Shown here: in pieces, positions 33,532 to 33,640 of the stretch
Numbering within the stretch: position 1 is the stretch's first letter
Layout: the number at the start of each line of letters is the position of its first letter
Assembly (NCBI GenBank): GCA_903828235.1
Contig: CAIKLM010000157.1
Coordinates: forward strand, 1-33,640
Direction: 5' to 3'
DNA: 33,640 bases
DNA from: an uncultured beta proteobacterium
Lineage (GTDB): Bacteria; Pseudomonadota; Gammaproteobacteria; Burkholderiales; Burkholderiaceae_C
Made by a program: the position numbers and the translations under genes
Notes under the pieces: generated by a model
The model's input: only the letters and a program-made list of their open reading frames with translations
What the model was told of the DNA's origin: nothing
Databases searched by the model: none

Positions 33532-33640
33532 GTGCGCTCGATTCATCGTCCAACGGCGGGCGCGCAGCCGCCGCGCCGCGCGCCCGGGCTCCTGTGCACG
33601 CTGGCGCTGGCGTCGGCGCTGGCGGCGGCGCTGGTGCCGA
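33532..33640 (+). CDS. N-terminus of an exported protein (gene runs off the window)
   Basis: A GTG at 33532 follows a strong GGAGG site at 33523. The 36 codons seen encode a basic N-terminus (MRSIHRPT, then PPRRAPG) and a hydrophobic core (LLCTLALASALAAALVP), typical of a signal peptide. It is divergent from the riboswitch/protease transcript. The function cannot be known from this part. Confidence 0.65.
   Translation, partial: MRSIHRPTAGAQPPRRAPGLLCTLALASALAAALVP

Overview
The window is very GC-rich, densely coded bacterial chromosome. Aerobic benzoyl-CoA chemistry (a BoxA remnant), a PEP-CTERM protein, LivKHMGF-type ABC transport and a GEMM-I riboswitch together suggest a betaproteobacterium, probably Burkholderiales (Rubrivivax/Leptothrix/Methylibium-like). 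This is inferred from gene content. No rRNA or tRNA gene was seen.

Left edge (1-3086): a scar. Sequence resembling an insertion-sequence end (1-300) abuts the 3' side of a boxA remnant. That remnant runs head-to-head, with a junction near 1111-1117, into the C-terminal half of an FdhF/YdeP-type molybdopterin oxidoreductase, which also carries an in-frame TGA. The fdhD gene that follows is intact.

Centre (3139-21274): the main interest. Two minus-strand operons flank an AraC-type regulator. The promoter-proximal operon (20263 down to 13134) has six genes: two proteins resembling the phenylphosphate synthase / PEP-synthase phosphotransferase subunits (a 609-aa phosphohistidine subunit and a 354-aa ATP-grasp subunit), a biotin carrier protein, a biotin carboxylase, a pyruvate-carboxylase-type carboxyltransferase and a HAD phosphatase. 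Most neighbours overlap by ATGA. It diverges from an IclR regulator across an intergenic region with three palindromes. The second operon (11942 down to 3139) encodes a cupin of the 2,4'-dihydroxyacetophenone dioxygenase family, a five-gene LivKHMGF-type importer, an amidase-signature enzyme and an acetoacetyl-CoA-synthetase-like ligase. Read together, these suggest uptake of a methyl ketone (acetone-, butanone- or acetophenone-like), ATP-driven activation with biotin-dependent carboxylation to a beta-keto acid, and CoA ligation ready for thiolysis. No thiolase is present in the window. The substrate and the role of the phosphotransferase pair are inference.

Right part (21327-33640): mostly unrelated accessory genes. 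These are a quinone-reductase-like MDR enzyme, an esterase-like alpha/beta hydrolase, a CocE/NonD lipoprotein hydrolase, a PEP-CTERM protein, a macro-domain-like protein of unknown function, a polytopic membrane protein, an acyl-CoA ligase overlapping a NUDIX (CoA-pyrophosphatase-like) gene, and a subtilisin-family lipoprotein. The leader of the subtilisin gene contains a clear cyclic-di-GMP-I (GEMM) aptamer. The window ends in the signal peptide of a divergent exported protein.
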